In this document: positions 6,750-14,843 of the stretch, one piece after another
Numbering within the stretch: position 1 is the stretch's first letter
Layout of the letters: every line of letters begins with the position of its first letter
From: a virus
Reading direction: 5' to 3' (one strand)
IMG/VR virus record: IMGVR_UViG_3300045921_000097
Span: 1 to 23,857 of that record
Length of the DNA: 23,857 nucleotides
Position numbers and translations under genes: made by a program
Notes under the pieces: generated by a model
The model's input: the letters and a program-made list of their open reading frames with translations, nothing else
Database searches by the model: none
Told to the model about the DNA's origin: nothing

Positions 6750-9623
6750 TTAGCTGTTCAGCGACTTCTGCTGGAACCTGATTCTGACGAATTCTGCGGG
6801 CTTGTTGGGGGCCACGCCGACATCGACGATGATTTGACCCGCCTCGATGGTTTCAGGCGTGTTGTTGCTGGCGTCGCACACCACGAAGTACGCCTGCGCC
6901 GGACTCGTTCCGGCGAAGTAGCCCTGTGAGAAGAGGTTCGAGAGGAACGAACCGATTTGGGCCGAAATCTTCGACCAGAGGGCGGGGCCGTTGTTCTCGA
7001 ACGTCGTCCACCACGTCGCGTTGTAGATGGACTTCTGGAGGAACATGAACAGGCGGCGCGCGTTGATGTACCGCCAGTCCGGGACATTCGAGATGGTACG
7101 CACACCCCACACCGCACGGCCCGTCTGAGTGCTGTCGATGAGCGGGTTGATTCTGTTGGGGTAGACGATGTTGCGCTCTTCCAGCGTCGTGGTGCGCTCC
7201 ATCCCGACGATGTAGTTGAGTGCGCCGTCAACGGTGCCGCCGGGCGACTTCCCGACATTCCGCGTCGCGTCGGTGCGCGCGTAGATGCCCGCGATGTGCG
7301 CCAGGGGCGGGAAGGTTGTCGGGCGGTTGTTGTTGAGCGGGTCTGCCACGCGGACCCACGGCCAGTAGACGGCCGCGTAGTCGGAGTTACGGCCAAGGGA
7401 GAAGCGCAACCAGTCCACGGCCTGCTGGGCGTCGTACCCAGCAGGAGTCGTCAGAATGATGAAGCGGTCGCCACCCGAGGCCGACGCAGCGCGCGTGGCC
7501 GCGTAGTCGAGTTGGTCGCTGGCAATCAGCGAATTGCCCGCGTAGTCGGGGATGACGATGTGGAGAATCTCCTCCACTCGGTTGAAGGCGTACATTCCCC
7601 CGTTGGACGAAACCAGCGTCGCCGCGTTGGTGAACTGGTCCCGGCCCCAGTTGATGCCGTCGAAAGTGCCCTCGCTCCCCTGCTTGTAGAGCTTGGTGCT
7701 GTCGCCGAAGCGCTCGACTTGGGAGGTAAGTGCTGGGGCCGAACGGTAGGAGGCCACCACCAGCGAGCCCCCGCGAATTGGGAACCCCGTGGTGAATGAG
7801 ACAGAACCCGTCGTGTAGTTCACCTCGTTGACGACACCGGGACTGGCATCCACGTCGCCAACGAGTGCGCCAGTGCCGTTGTCGGTGATGGAGCGCGCCG
7901 TACCAGACGTGTCCGTGTAGGACACGACGATGGTGCGCGGTTGGAGGGGGACCCCGGGGAGAACAGCGGACACCGCTCGGTTTGGCGCGAGCCCGTTGCC
8001 ACCGGCGAGCACCACCGACACTGGCGTCGCCGCGAGTTGTCCAGGAGCCTCGTCCCCGGCTGGCTCCTGTACCGTCACGAGGTCCGACAATTCGTTGAGA
8101 ACGTCGGCGAAGTAGACAGGCGACGTCGGGTCGTCGAAGACCAGCTCCTCGTACTGTTCCGCCGCCTCGAAGTTGCCCGTCTGTGGATTCAGCAGCTCCA
8201 CCACCACGTCGAAGCGCGAGTACGTACCCGTTGGCGCGTCGAAGAAGTTGGGAGAGCCAGACAGGCGAACGCGCACGTCGTTGCCCCATGCCCCCACCGA
8301 GATTGGATTCAGAGTCCATGCTGCCCGCGTGTACGTCGCCAGGATGGGCGACTTGACGTGAGGCACGAAGCCGGCGACGGGAATGGAGAATGCCCCAGTC
8401 GAGTAGTTGATGGAACCTGGGGCGCTGACATCCCCAACCCAGAGGCCCTCGGACGATGCCGTAGTCGGGGCCACCACGAAGCCCGCTGCCGCCACGGTGT
8501 CCGACAGAAGCACGGCGCCTGGAGACGTGCTGCTCTTGGGAAGCAGCCGCAGCTTGTTCGTCGAGCCGGAGACTGCCTCAGCTCGCAGCAACAACGTCGT
8601 TGAAGTGTTGATGGCCGACACGAGGGCATCGCGCACCTGCTCAGCCGTGTCCGTCCCGGAGAATGGGACGGGGACGCCCGTGGCGATTCCGTTCGAGTCG
8701 AACTCGAATGTGATGGGCGCAGTCACACCATCGTCGATGACGACAGTCTCTGCGTCCACCAGCAAGGAGCCAGCGACGACCTGAATGGAGGCCAACGCAT
8801 CCTGTGCCGTCCTGGTGGCAGACGTAGGCGTGAAGTCGGCCGTCACCAGATTTCCGTCGTCCGCGACGGCCGGGACGAAGTTACCGAAGGTGCGCAACGA
8901 GAATCGGCCGGAGCGATGGTCCAGCACGACAACCGCGCCATTTGTAGCGTCTCCGACCGAACCCTGCGCGATGGCCGACGTACCCACGGGAATCGACACC
9001 GACTGCGTCGGGCCGCCCGTCGAGGCGGCCACGTCGAAGGTGATGGTGACGGTGCCGCGCTCGACCGCGTCGAGGCGGCTGTCGAAGGCCGGAAGCGACG
9101 ATGGATTGATGCGCCCCTCGTAGCTGGCCTGCCCATCCACAAGCGCGAGGTTGGCCGTGTTGTCGCGGTTCCTGGTGTTCTGCGCCAGCACAGGAGTCCC
9201 CGCCTGCCGCCACTCCACGGTGAACGAGGCTGGCACCACCGGGGCAGCCCCAGAGGCCGTGTTGACGGAACCGACAATCGGAGTAGTCGTGCCGTCACCT
9301 TCGGCCACCAGCTCGTTCTTCCGAACGGACTGGATGTTGGCCTGAGCCGCCACAGCGTCGGCAGGAGGGACGCGCACCACGTAGGCGCGCCGACCGCCGT
9401 TGGCAAAGAAGGCCGCAATGGACAGCGGCATTCGGCTCTGAGAGACAAGACCGCCGAAGGTCCGGGTGTATTGCTCGAATGACTGCACCAGCACCGCCAC
9501 GTTTGCCGGACCGCGCGCAGCGTACCCGACGATGCCCATGTTCGACGTGGTGACGCCTGGGACGATTTGGGCGGCCGTCTGGACTTCCTCGATGAAAACG
9601 CCTGCCGAAAGAGTGTCAGCCAT
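6750..9623 (-). CDS. Tail sheath protein, large with inserted modules
   Basis: The product is 957 aa and forms the contractile sheath around the tail tube. The N-terminus (GVFIEEVQTAAQIVPGVTTS, then NMGIVGYAARGPANVAVLVQ) and the C-terminal region (WRYINARRLFMFLQKSIYNA, FVRIRFQQKSLNS) are typical of the sheath family. The C-terminal domain from about residue 690 (IPDYAGNSLIASDQLDYAAT) is conserved. The protein is longer than the usual 400-700 aa because residues about 100-640 carry extra domains, including up to three related modules (about 215-268, 388-436, 560-630) with the pattern GDV-x-NY-x2-G-x-S. ATG 9623 has AGGAG upstream. The stop is followed by an intergenic gap with one dispersed palindrome. 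Confidence 0.95.
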   Translation of the reverse strand: MADTLSAGVFIEEVQTAAQIVPGVTTSNMGIVGYAARGPANVAVLVQSFEQYTRTFGGLVSQSRMPLSIAAFFANGGRRAYVVRVPPADAVAAQANIQSVRKNELVAEGDGTTTPIVGSVNTASGAAPVVPASFTVEWRQAGTPVLAQNTRNRDNTANLALVDGQASYEGRINPSSLPAFDSRLDAVERGTVTITFDVAASTGGPTQSVSIPVGTSAIAQGSVGDATNGAVVVLDHRSGRFSLRTFGNFVPAVADDGNLVTADFTPTSATRTAQDALASIQVVAGSLLVDAETVVIDDGVTAPITFEFDSNGIATGVPVPFSGTDTAEQVRDALVSAINTSTTLLLRAEAVSGSTNKLRLLPKSSTSPGAVLLSDTVAAAGFVVAPTTASSEGLWVGDVSAPGSINYSTGAFSIPVAGFVPHVKSPILATYTRAAWTLNPISVGAWGNDVRVRLSGSPNFFDAPTGTYSRFDVVVELLNPQTGNFEAAEQYEELVFDDPTSPVYFADVLNELSDLVTVQEPAGDEAPGQLAATPVSVVLAGGNGLAPNRAVSAVLPGVPLQPRTIVVSYTDTSGTARSITDNGTGALVGDVDASPGVVNEVNYTTGSVSFTTGFPIRGGSLVVASYRSAPALTSQVERFGDSTKLYKQGSEGTFDGINWGRDQFTNAATLVSSNGGMYAFNRVEEILHIVIPDYAGNSLIASDQLDYAATRAASASGGDRFIILTTPAGYDAQQAVDWLRFSLGRNSDYAAVYWPWVRVADPLNNNRPTTFPPLAHIAGIYARTDATRNVGKSPGGTVDGALNYIVGMERTTTLEERNIVYPNRINPLIDSTQTGRAVWGVRTISNVPDWRYINARRLFMFLQKSIYNATWWTTFENNGPALWSKISAQIGSFLSNLFSQGYFAGTSPAQAYFVVCDASNNTPETIEAGQIIVDVGVAPNKPAEFVRIRFQQKSLNS

Positions 9624-9663
9624 TTTGAATTCTCCTGATTGAGTCTCGATTGGACTCTATTTG

Positions 9664-10149
9664 TTACGCCCTACGGGAGCGACGCTGTGCCCTCGTTTCG
9701 TACTTCGGCGTTTCTTGTGGTTGCTTCTCGGGCTTGATTTCCGTCGGAGAGGGTTCCCCAGTCGGAGCCGAGTTGACGGCAGGAGCCGAAACTTCCTCAA
9801 TCTGTGACTTGGCCGGAGGTTCAGCCGTCGTGGTGTAGACAGGGAGGATGGACTCAGTCTGCGGAGCGACGGGTTCCGTCACCAGTGGCGTCGAGATGGT
9901 TTGTGCCTGAGGGACTGGAGCTTCCGACACAGGCTTCTTGGTGACGGGTGCATGGGCCTGTGGTGGGTTGGACGTGTCCTCCTCTGCGGCCCGGACGAGA
10001 ATCCCTCGGCGGACAAGCTGAAGGAGCGAGTCCGACGTCGCTTCCCGAGAATCGAGTTGAATCCACGTCTTCGGGGCTGCAGACGCAACCTTCCCACTCG
10101 TCGTGATGAAGGAGACAGGACCGCGAGAGGTGTTGAAAAACTTGGGCAT
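9664..10149 (-). CDS. Small virion-type protein with disordered Pro-rich tail
   Basis: The product is 161 aa from ATG 10149, with GGGAG upstream inside the end of the previous gene. Residues 1-55 form a small beta domain (MPKFFNTSRGPVSFITTSGK, PKTWIQLDSREATSDSLLQL, VRRGILVRA). The rest is a Pro/Thr/Glu-rich, probably disordered tail ending in a basic patch (ETRAQRRSRRA). The pattern of a small beta domain followed by S-x-L-x2-LV-x2-G-x-L-x-V resembles the N-terminus of the 215 aa protein on the other side of the sheath gene. Function unknown; likely a minor structural or tail-associated protein. Confidence 0.8.
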   Translation of the reverse strand: MPKFFNTSRGPVSFITTSGKVASAAPKTWIQLDSREATSDSLLQLVRRGILVRAAEEDTSNPPQAHAPVTKKPVSEAPVPQAQTISTPLVTEPVAPQTESILPVYTTTAEPPAKSQIEEVSAPAVNSAPTGEPSPTEIKPEKQPQETPKYETRAQRRSRRA

Positions 10150-10151
10150 CT

Positions 10152-10874
10152 TTATCTCCCAGACACGTTGACTGTCGGTTGCCGAGTGACAGTACGAGAA
10201 GTCGTTTCGTCTGCCAAATCGTACTCTGCTTCGACGCGAACCGTCACGGCAAACAGAATCGTTCTCTCTGAAATGCCAGCGATGTCGTCGAGATTGGCAA
10301 TTCCCTCGTTGAACGCCTCATAGGAGCGAACGACGCCGAGGGAGTCCTTGACGAAGATGGCTCCGTATGGCGGAAATCTTCGCAGGACGTGGTCCAGCAT
10401 CTTGTTTCCAGCCGCGCGGCCACCGAATCCGCCGCGCAGGTTGTTGTAGATGTTGATGGTGTAGGTGATGTCGTAGGGCGCTGCGTCCAGCCTGCTGGAC
10501 ATCGCGTCGAAGCCGACCACCTGCGTCCCGCCTGGGCCTGCCGCAACCGTCTCCAGCGCCGTCTTGGCCGGGGCCCGGTACTGGGCCTGAAACGGGTGGA
10601 TTCTGTTGAACGAGATGCTCATGTCGTCGCGCGAGACGACAAAGGCCGGGTAGCGGAAGTTTGCGTACAAGTCTTCCGGGAAGAAGAAGTGGACGGGAAT
10701 ACCGGGGTCACCGTCTGGTGGATTCACTCCTTCAATGTTGACGTAATACCTGTCGCCATTCACCTGTGCGCCCAACGCTTCGACGATGCCTTGGTCGAAC
10801 GACCGCAGCGTCACCGTCCCGTTTGGGCGCTCTCCGCGAATCTGCTGCTGGAGAGCGTCCGATGAATGTGGCAA
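10152..10874 (-). CDS. Probable tail-completion or terminator-type protein
   Basis: The product is 240 aa from TTG 10874, which is preceded by GAGGAG; no ATG or GTG is better placed. The protein is mixed alpha/beta: VHFFFPEDLYANFRYPAFVV, SFNRIHPFQAQYRAPAK, then DITYTINIYNNLRGGFGG, MLDHVLRRFPPYGAIFV and a C-terminal strand set (ERTILFAVTVRVEAEYDLAD). A conserved-looking order of beta strand, helix (MLDHVLRRFP), beta strand is typical of small tail-terminator or tail-completion folds, and this gene stands just before the tail sheath gene, where such proteins are usually encoded. The specific family is not proven. Only two bases separate its stop from the next start. Confidence 0.8.
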   Translation of the reverse strand: MPHSSDALQQQIRGERPNGTVTLRSFDQGIVEALGAQVNGDRYYVNIEGVNPPDGDPGIPVHFFFPEDLYANFRYPAFVVSRDDMSISFNRIHPFQAQYRAPAKTALETVAAGPGGTQVVGFDAMSSRLDAAPYDITYTINIYNNLRGGFGGRAAGNKMLDHVLRRFPPYGAIFVKDSLGVVRSYEAFNEGIANLDDIAGISERTILFAVTVRVEAEYDLADETTSRTVTRQPTVNVSGR

Positions 10875-10877
10875 GGA

Positions 10878-11285
10878 TTACTCCTCGGAGTCGACTTCGT
10901 CTTCCTCTGCGTCCAGCGCGGCGAGAACGAGGTCGGCGAATCCCATCGTCTTCGCCTTCCCGACCCACTCGGCCACGGCAACCTCGTTGTCCTCCTCGGG
11001 CATCGGTGGCAGGGAGCCGTCCTCTTCGAGACTTGCGGCGACATCGAACACGGCCTCAACGGCCTCATCCTCCGTCATGTCCCACTCGTCGAGGATGGCA
11101 TCGACGACCGAGAGAATGTACGAGTCGAACACGTCGAGGACATCAGACACGTTCGTGGCATCGCTCTCTCCGGGCTCGCCCTCAGCATGCGCCGTCTCAG
11201 GCTCCGAAGAGGGGCCCCATGCCTCCTCGCCCTCCTGAAGCCGGGCGCGAATGCTCTCCAGTTTCGCTGACATTTCTGCGTTCAT
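10878..11285 (-). CDS. Small acidic protein, unknown function
   Basis: The product is 135 aa from ATG 11285, which has CAAGGAGAG upstream; the frame extends to 11339 but lacks a ribosome site there. It is very acidic, with a flexible Glu/Pro/Ser-rich part (residues about 15-45) followed by acidic helices (SYILSVVDAILDEWDMTEDE, then AVAEWVGKAKTMGFADLVLA) and an acidic end. No domain is recognised. A strong GAGGAG near its stop serves the TTG start of the next gene, only three bases downstream. Acidic helical proteins near tail-completion genes can be assembly chaperones, but no evidence beyond composition is available. Confidence 0.78.
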   Translation of the reverse strand: MNAEMSAKLESIRARLQEGEEAWGPSSEPETAHAEGEPGESDATNVSDVLDVFDSYILSVVDAILDEWDMTEDEAVEAVFDVAASLEEDGSLPPMPEEDNEVAVAEWVGKAKTMGFADLVLAALDAEEDEVDSEE

Positions 11286-11319
11286 GGTGTTTCTCTCCTT
11301 GGGCGGATTCTTACACCGC

Positions 11320-12123
11320 CTAGATGAATTTGTCCTCAAACCCGGACGCGGACTCTACCTCAGGTTCTGGAACCTTGGGCGATGCTCTGGACAACCAGCG
11401 CTTCCATGCAACATTTCTCCAGTCGAATGCCTGCGCCGCGAAGCCGTCATCAAACAACTCCTTGAGTGTCCTTTTGGAGGCCACGATGGCTGGACGCCAG
11501 TGCGCGACTGCGCGAGTCCCCCCAATCCCAAACTCAAGTCGGAGGGCCATGTAGACGAGGTCCAGCGTACTCGTAGGTTTAGCCGGGGAGAGCTTGTTTG
11601 ACGTTGGCGCTCCTACCTGCGCCAGTTCCTTCGTCCATCTCGGCCTGTCCTTGTTCCGCATCTCCGTGACGGCGCGAACTTCTCTTGTCGAAACTCGGCG
11701 GACCACCATGCGCGCTTCGCGCGGCTCAGGTGCAAACGGAAGCGTCTCCTGGGTCCACGGCTGGTACTTCATCAGAATCTCTACCGCCGGGCTGAGTGAC
11801 CGACCCTTCCTGCCCTTGAAGTAGATGATGTCTGTCGTCTTTTCGACGGTGTCGGTCTTCGGGTCGAGCCCCAGCACGGCGTAGTCCGGGTGCCTGCTGC
11901 TGCCGTGTTGGTAGAGCCGGAGCGCATCTCTGTACCGCGCGTACTCGTCCGTCTTTGGAATCTTGCTCTTTGCCGTGTCGAGGAGCGTCTTGGCGGACTG
12001 GTAGGCCAGTTCTCTCCGCAGTGCCTCAACGCGCATGAAAATCTGCCGACTCGAAAACATGGCGATGTTTCTCCGCGCGCTTTGCGACAGAGAAAACGAG
12101 AATTCTAGGTCGGCTTTTCTCAC
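11320..12123 (-). CDS. Unknown protein in the connector region
   Basis: The product is 267 aa from GTG 12123, overlapping the previous stop (GTGA) with AGAGGA just upstream. The start is helical and basic (SQSARRNIAMFSSRQIFMRV, then EALRRELAYQSAKTLLDTAK). The centre has strands and charged loops (DIIYFKGRKGRSLSPAVEIL). A segment STLDLVYMALRLEFGIGGTR is followed by a region rich in Trp and Arg (FDWRNVAWKRWLSR). I do not recognise the family. Its N-terminal helix followed by a compact basic domain would fit a tail-completion or neck component, as would its place between neck and sheath genes; this is inference from position. Confidence 0.78.
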   Translation of the reverse strand: MRKADLEFSFSLSQSARRNIAMFSSRQIFMRVEALRRELAYQSAKTLLDTAKSKIPKTDEYARYRDALRLYQHGSSRHPDYAVLGLDPKTDTVEKTTDIIYFKGRKGRSLSPAVEILMKYQPWTQETLPFAPEPREARMVVRRVSTREVRAVTEMRNKDRPRWTKELAQVGAPTSNKLSPAKPTSTLDLVYMALRLEFGIGGTRAVAHWRPAIVASKRTLKELFDDGFAAQAFDWRNVAWKRWLSRASPKVPEPEVESASGFEDKFI

Positions 12124-12611
12124 GTGTCCTCTGGAATGAGGCCGCGCTCTTTGTCCCGCTTCTCGAATTCAGCCTCAGTCTGCTGAATGACTTCCCAGAC
12201 GGACGGCTTCTTCGGCTGGATGAGAGAGTCGATGGACACTTCCTGTCCAGAAGCGCTGTGAAATGACGCGCGCTGCTGCGGGACCGTATGGTCCTGCGCC
12301 ATCGGCTTCATCGTCGGCACCATCTGCTTGTGGACAGCGCAGACTCCGAATCGACGCTTAGACCCTGGCTTGCTAATGGCACCGACAGAATCCAGCCCAC
12401 AGACGAAGCACCACAGGCTGAATTCCGTCATCGGCCCCTTGTAGGCGTGGAAGTCGTCCCCCGCCAAGGGAGAGCCACACGGACGCAGTGACGTGCAGCG
12501 GTCGCCAGGAAGGCCCTTGTCTCGGCCCTCCCAGTACCGCTCGCACGTTGCACACACGACGCTGAGTCCGCCCTGCACCGCCAGTGCGACTTTGGCTGGA
12601 TTGAGCGGCAT
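12120..12611 (-). CDS. Cys-rich, probably zinc-binding protein of unknown function
   Basis: The product is 163 aa from ATG 12611. It has paired cysteines at C20-x2-C23, C39 and C45, C68-x2-C71 and C91-x2-H94, enough for two zinc sites. Between and after them are Gly/Pro loops, and the C-terminus is a charged helix (VWEVIQQTEAEFEKRDKERG). No family is recognised. It lies among connector genes and its stop overlaps the next start as GTGA. A 14-bp palindrome copy in the opposite orientation (12281-12294) is read as DHTVP in the linker after the zinc region. A role in DNA or RNA contact or in assembly is possible, but the sequence does not show which. Confidence 0.8.
   Translation of the reverse strand: MPLNPAKVALAVQGGLSVVCATCERYWEGRDKGLPGDRCTSLRPCGSPLAGDDFHAYKGPMTEFSLWCFVCGLDSVGAISKPGSKRRFGVCAVHKQMVPTMKPMAQDHTVPQQRASFHSASGQEVSIDSLIQPKKPSVWEVIQQTEAEFEKRDKERGLIPEDT
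12281..12294. repeat. Dispersed 14-bp palindrome, copy 5 (in Cys-rich gene), reverse orientation
   Basis: GGACCGTATGGTCC on the plus strand, the reverse complement of the other copies. It is read as D-H-T-V-P in the Cys-rich protein. Confidence 0.9.
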
Positions 12612-12612
12612 C

Positions 12613-12867
12613 TCAGATGGCGGCCTTCGCGGCCTTCACGGCCTTCATCGCCTTGGACGCGGTGAACGTCCGCATGGCCTTCTTGAGCGCCGCCTTGTTC
12701 GTCGCCAGCTTCTTGAGGAGCGTGACGAACTGGTCTTGGTGCTCCTCGTTTGAAGGATCCATGCCTGCCGCATCCATCGCGAGAGCGAGCTGCGGAAGGA
12801 TGGCCTTCAGGTTCGGCTCCAGCGCCTCCTCGGACTCCAGAATGGCGTTCATTCGGTCTGCAATCAT
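12613..12867 (-). CDS. Small helical protein of unknown function
   Basis: The product is 84 aa from ATG 12867, with AGGAG seven bases upstream. It is predicted all-helical: an acidic N-terminal half (LESEEALEPNLKAILPQLAL) and a basic, Ala-rich C-terminal half (LKKAMRTFTASKAMKAVKAA). The last part repeats a Lys-Ala pattern that comes from a 9-bp DNA period around 12620-12650. No family is recognised. Only one base separates its stop from the next start, so the two are probably coupled. Confidence 0.8.
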   Translation of the reverse strand: MIADRMNAILESEEALEPNLKAILPQLALAMDAAGMDPSNEEHQDQFVTLLKKLATNKAALKKAMRTFTASKAMKAVKAAKAAI

Positions 12868-12876
12868 CGTCTTCTC

Positions 12877-13494
12877 CTAGATGGAGTTGGTGAGCTTTCG
12901 CTCGGGTGTCTGCTGCGTGTTCCTGCGAATCGTGAGTTCAAACCCCACGAAGGAAGTCGTGTCAAACAGGAGTCCGCTCTGCCGAACGTCTGTTACCGCG
13001 AAATACATTCCGGCGTTTGGGATGAGTCCGTTGAGCGTGCTACCGCGCTGCAAGTCGAACCCATCGACAGACTCTTGATTCCAGTACGGCGACTTGAGGA
13101 TTCTCACGATGTCGGACTCGCTGGGTCCCCAAGTTGCCCCAACCTTCTCAAACTCTGACCTTGGTACAAAGAGCTGCCCGTCGAACGAGTTGTAGAAGCC
13201 CTCTTGCGCCGACGTTGGGGCGTCCTCCGGGAATGTGAAGAATCCCTTCAGGATGAATGGCCCGTTGTATTTCCTCGCAGCGGGCTCGTTGTAGAGCGGG
13301 TCCGTCACCCCCTCCTGGAGGTTCTGAAAATACTCGAACTTGGTTCCGACAATACCCGTGTGCTCGTTGATGATGCAGTCGAACAGCGCCCTCTCGGAGT
13401 CTCCGAGGTTGAAGTCCTCACCCTCCTTCATCGGGCGCACGGCCATCGTCGGCTTGGGGCACAGGTAGGCTGACAGCGGCTTGCACTTAGACAA
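12877..13494 (-). CDS. Probable head-tail connector protein, family not certain
   Basis: The product is 205 aa. I choose TTG at 13494, because GGGGAGG stands six bases upstream and the longer frame to 13707 lies over the previous gene. The protein is mostly beta with aromatic and Gly turns (GTKFEYFQNLQEGVTDPLYN, EPAARKYNGPFILKGFF, YNSFDGQLFVPRSEFEKVG). It ends in a strand-rich segment (SGLLFDTTSFVGFELTIRR). The DPLYNEP and GPFxLKGFF features recall small connector or adaptor proteins of tailed phages, but I cannot name a family. The gene overlaps the neck gene and is followed by a small helical protein after a 9-bp gap, so it belongs to the same transcript. Confidence 0.82.
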   Translation of the reverse strand: MSKCKPLSAYLCPKPTMAVRPMKEGEDFNLGDSERALFDCIINEHTGIVGTKFEYFQNLQEGVTDPLYNEPAARKYNGPFILKGFFTFPEDAPTSAQEGFYNSFDGQLFVPRSEFEKVGATWGPSESDIVRILKSPYWNQESVDGFDLQRGSTLNGLIPNAGMYFAVTDVRQSGLLFDTTSFVGFELTIRRNTQQTPERKLTNSI

Positions 13495-14329
13495 GGCCGC
13501 CTCCCCAAGAAGAAAGAACCCAAGACACCAACCCTGCCACCAGTGCCCCGGTGAGGAAGCCAATCGGCATGGCGCTCTGCCCAATCTCCTCTTCGAGGAC
13601 CTGCTCTTCTTGGTCGGCTTCACTGAGAAGTCGCTCTCCGTCAAGCCCGACGCTTCCTTGGGCTCCTGGCAGCTCTGAATACTTCGAGCGGATTCTCCCC
13701 AAGTCACGCTTGGCCTTTGCGAGCGCGTACCTTCTCACCAAGTCGAAGTCTCGCTGGTTGAGGTCGAGAATGTTGAACGAGTTGGCGGCGTAGTAGACGA
13801 TGGCCTGCGGGTAGTAGTTCGCCTCGCTCCTCGGCATGATGTAGAGGAGCCTGTCCTCCTGCCGCCATTCCAGCTCTCCGTTGAGGACTCGACGTGCCGT
13901 CTCGGAATACTGCATCGCCTGGTAGAAGGTGCTGACGACGCCAAGCGTCTGCCCGCCGGAGCGCCCGAATCCGTTGTAGACGCCGTTCAACGGCATCCCG
14001 AGATTCTCAGAAGGCCAAGCCCATCCCCACGGCGATGTAATCGGCGTGAGGTCGTAAGTCGTGAGTGGAAACACGACGTCAGTGACGATGTTGACGTCGT
14101 CTGGGAGCGGGTACTCCGTAGTACCTGGCGTGAGTTGCTGCTTGTACGTCTTGATGAACCCCTTCTTGGCGGCGTACCAGCGCAGGCCCATCGCGATGCA
14201 GTCCCGAAGGTGCTCCTCCGTCAGCTCAACCTTGAGAAGCGGGGCCCCGAGGCGGCGCAGAATCCATGTGGAGAGGTCGTCGACATCGAACTGATTGTTG
14301 GGGCCGACGCCACATCCGGGCAGGCTCAT
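13487..14329 (-). CDS. Probable neck / head-completion protein (gp13-like)
   Basis: The product is 280 aa from ATG 14329, with GTGAGGC upstream. The N-terminal pattern DDLSTWILRRLGAPLLKVEL followed by TEEHLRDCIAMGLRWY is typical of neck-type proteins that cap the filled head in many myoviruses. A beta-rich centre (TPGTTEYPLPDDVNIVTDVV) and a helical bundle (FDLVRRYALAKAKRDLGRIR) follow. After about residue 225 come an acidic helix and an unusual hydrophobic end (MPIGFLTGALVAGLVSWVLS) that looks like a membrane segment. The stop lies inside the next gene's start region, an overlap of 8 bp. The neck assignment comes from the N-terminal pattern and location and is moderate. Confidence 0.8.
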   Translation of the reverse strand: MSLPGCGVGPNNQFDVDDLSTWILRRLGAPLLKVELTEEHLRDCIAMGLRWYAAKKGFIKTYKQQLTPGTTEYPLPDDVNIVTDVVFPLTTYDLTPITSPWGWAWPSENLGMPLNGVYNGFGRSGGQTLGVVSTFYQAMQYSETARRVLNGELEWRQEDRLLYIMPRSEANYYPQAIVYYAANSFNILDLNQRDFDLVRRYALAKAKRDLGRIRSKYSELPGAQGSVGLDGERLLSEADQEEQVLEEEIGQSAMPIGFLTGALVAGLVSWVLSSWGGGLV

Positions 14330-14345
14330 GGACTTGCCTCACGCT

Positions 14346-14843
14346 TCACACGTCGTCTGGAAACGAGACGACGTACTTTCGTTTCTTCTTTTTGCCCTGC
14401 GGTTCCTTTGCTTCATCTTGAAGCGTATCCCGACTGGCCAGCGTGGTCGAACTTGTGTCCTGCTGCGGCTGCTGCGGTGTCGGCTGCTGCGGTGTCGGCT
14501 CCTCCAGTGGGACAGTCTCACGCCTTGCGCGCTCCAACTCGGCCTCCAGCGCCGAGACGACTGACGGTCGTTCTGGCTCTGCAACGGCTTGGGTCGGGCC
14601 ATCTGTTGGGCGGACCATACGGTCCGGCACGGGTGGTTGTGTCGGCTGTACGTGGTTTACCGGCGTTGGGCTGGCCCCCTGTCCAGATTTCTGAATCGGC
14701 CACCCTCGCGCGTCCGTCTCGTACAGGTACAGGGGCACGTACTTGGCGTACTCGTCTCCTCCCAGCAGGTCCGTGTCGTAGACGCGGCCACGTTCAGGAA
14801 GAATGACAATGGGGAGGCTGACGAGTTTCTTGAAGTACCTCAC
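14346..14843 (-). CDS. Small protein with Pro/Gln-rich tail, unknown function
   Basis: The product is 165 aa from GTG 14843, which overlaps the previous stop as GTGA and has AAGGAG six bases upstream. A longer frame from 14918 would only overlie the previous gene. Residues 1-50 form a compact beta-like N-terminal part (RYFKKLVSLPIVILPERGRV, then KYVPLYLYETDARGWP). The rest is low complexity and probably disordered: a Pro/Gln/Thr-rich section with two exact 15-bp DNA repeats (PTPQQ) and a Lys-rich end (GKKKKRKYVVSF). A 14-bp palindrome copy (14612-14625) is read as DRMVR. The family is not recognised; the position before the neck gene suggests a virion or connector role. Confidence 0.8.
   Translation of the reverse strand: MRYFKKLVSLPIVILPERGRVYDTDLLGGDEYAKYVPLYLYETDARGWPIQKSGQGASPTPVNHVQPTQPPVPDRMVRPTDGPTQAVAEPERPSVVSALEAELERARRETVPLEEPTPQQPTPQQPQQDTSSTTLASRDTLQDEAKEPQGKKKKRKYVVSFPDDV
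14467..14496 (-). repeat. Two tandem 15-bp repeats in the Pro/Gln-rich tail
   Basis: Two exact copies of a 15-bp unit (GGCTGCTGCGGTGTC on the plus strand) lie side by side, with a partial third unit after them. They encode PTPQQ repeats in the disordered tail of the 165 aa protein and probably arose by replication slippage. Confidence 0.8.
14612..14625. repeat. Dispersed 14-bp palindrome, copy 4 (in 165 aa gene)
   Basis: Exact GGACCATACGGTCC on the plus strand, read as D-R-M-V-R in a disordered tail. Confidence 0.9.

Noticed and set aside
13494-13707. Longer form of the connector gene beginning at 13707
   Set aside because: The extension overlies the neck gene in another frame, has no ribosome site and reads as patternless; the TTG at 13494 has a strong GGGGAGG.
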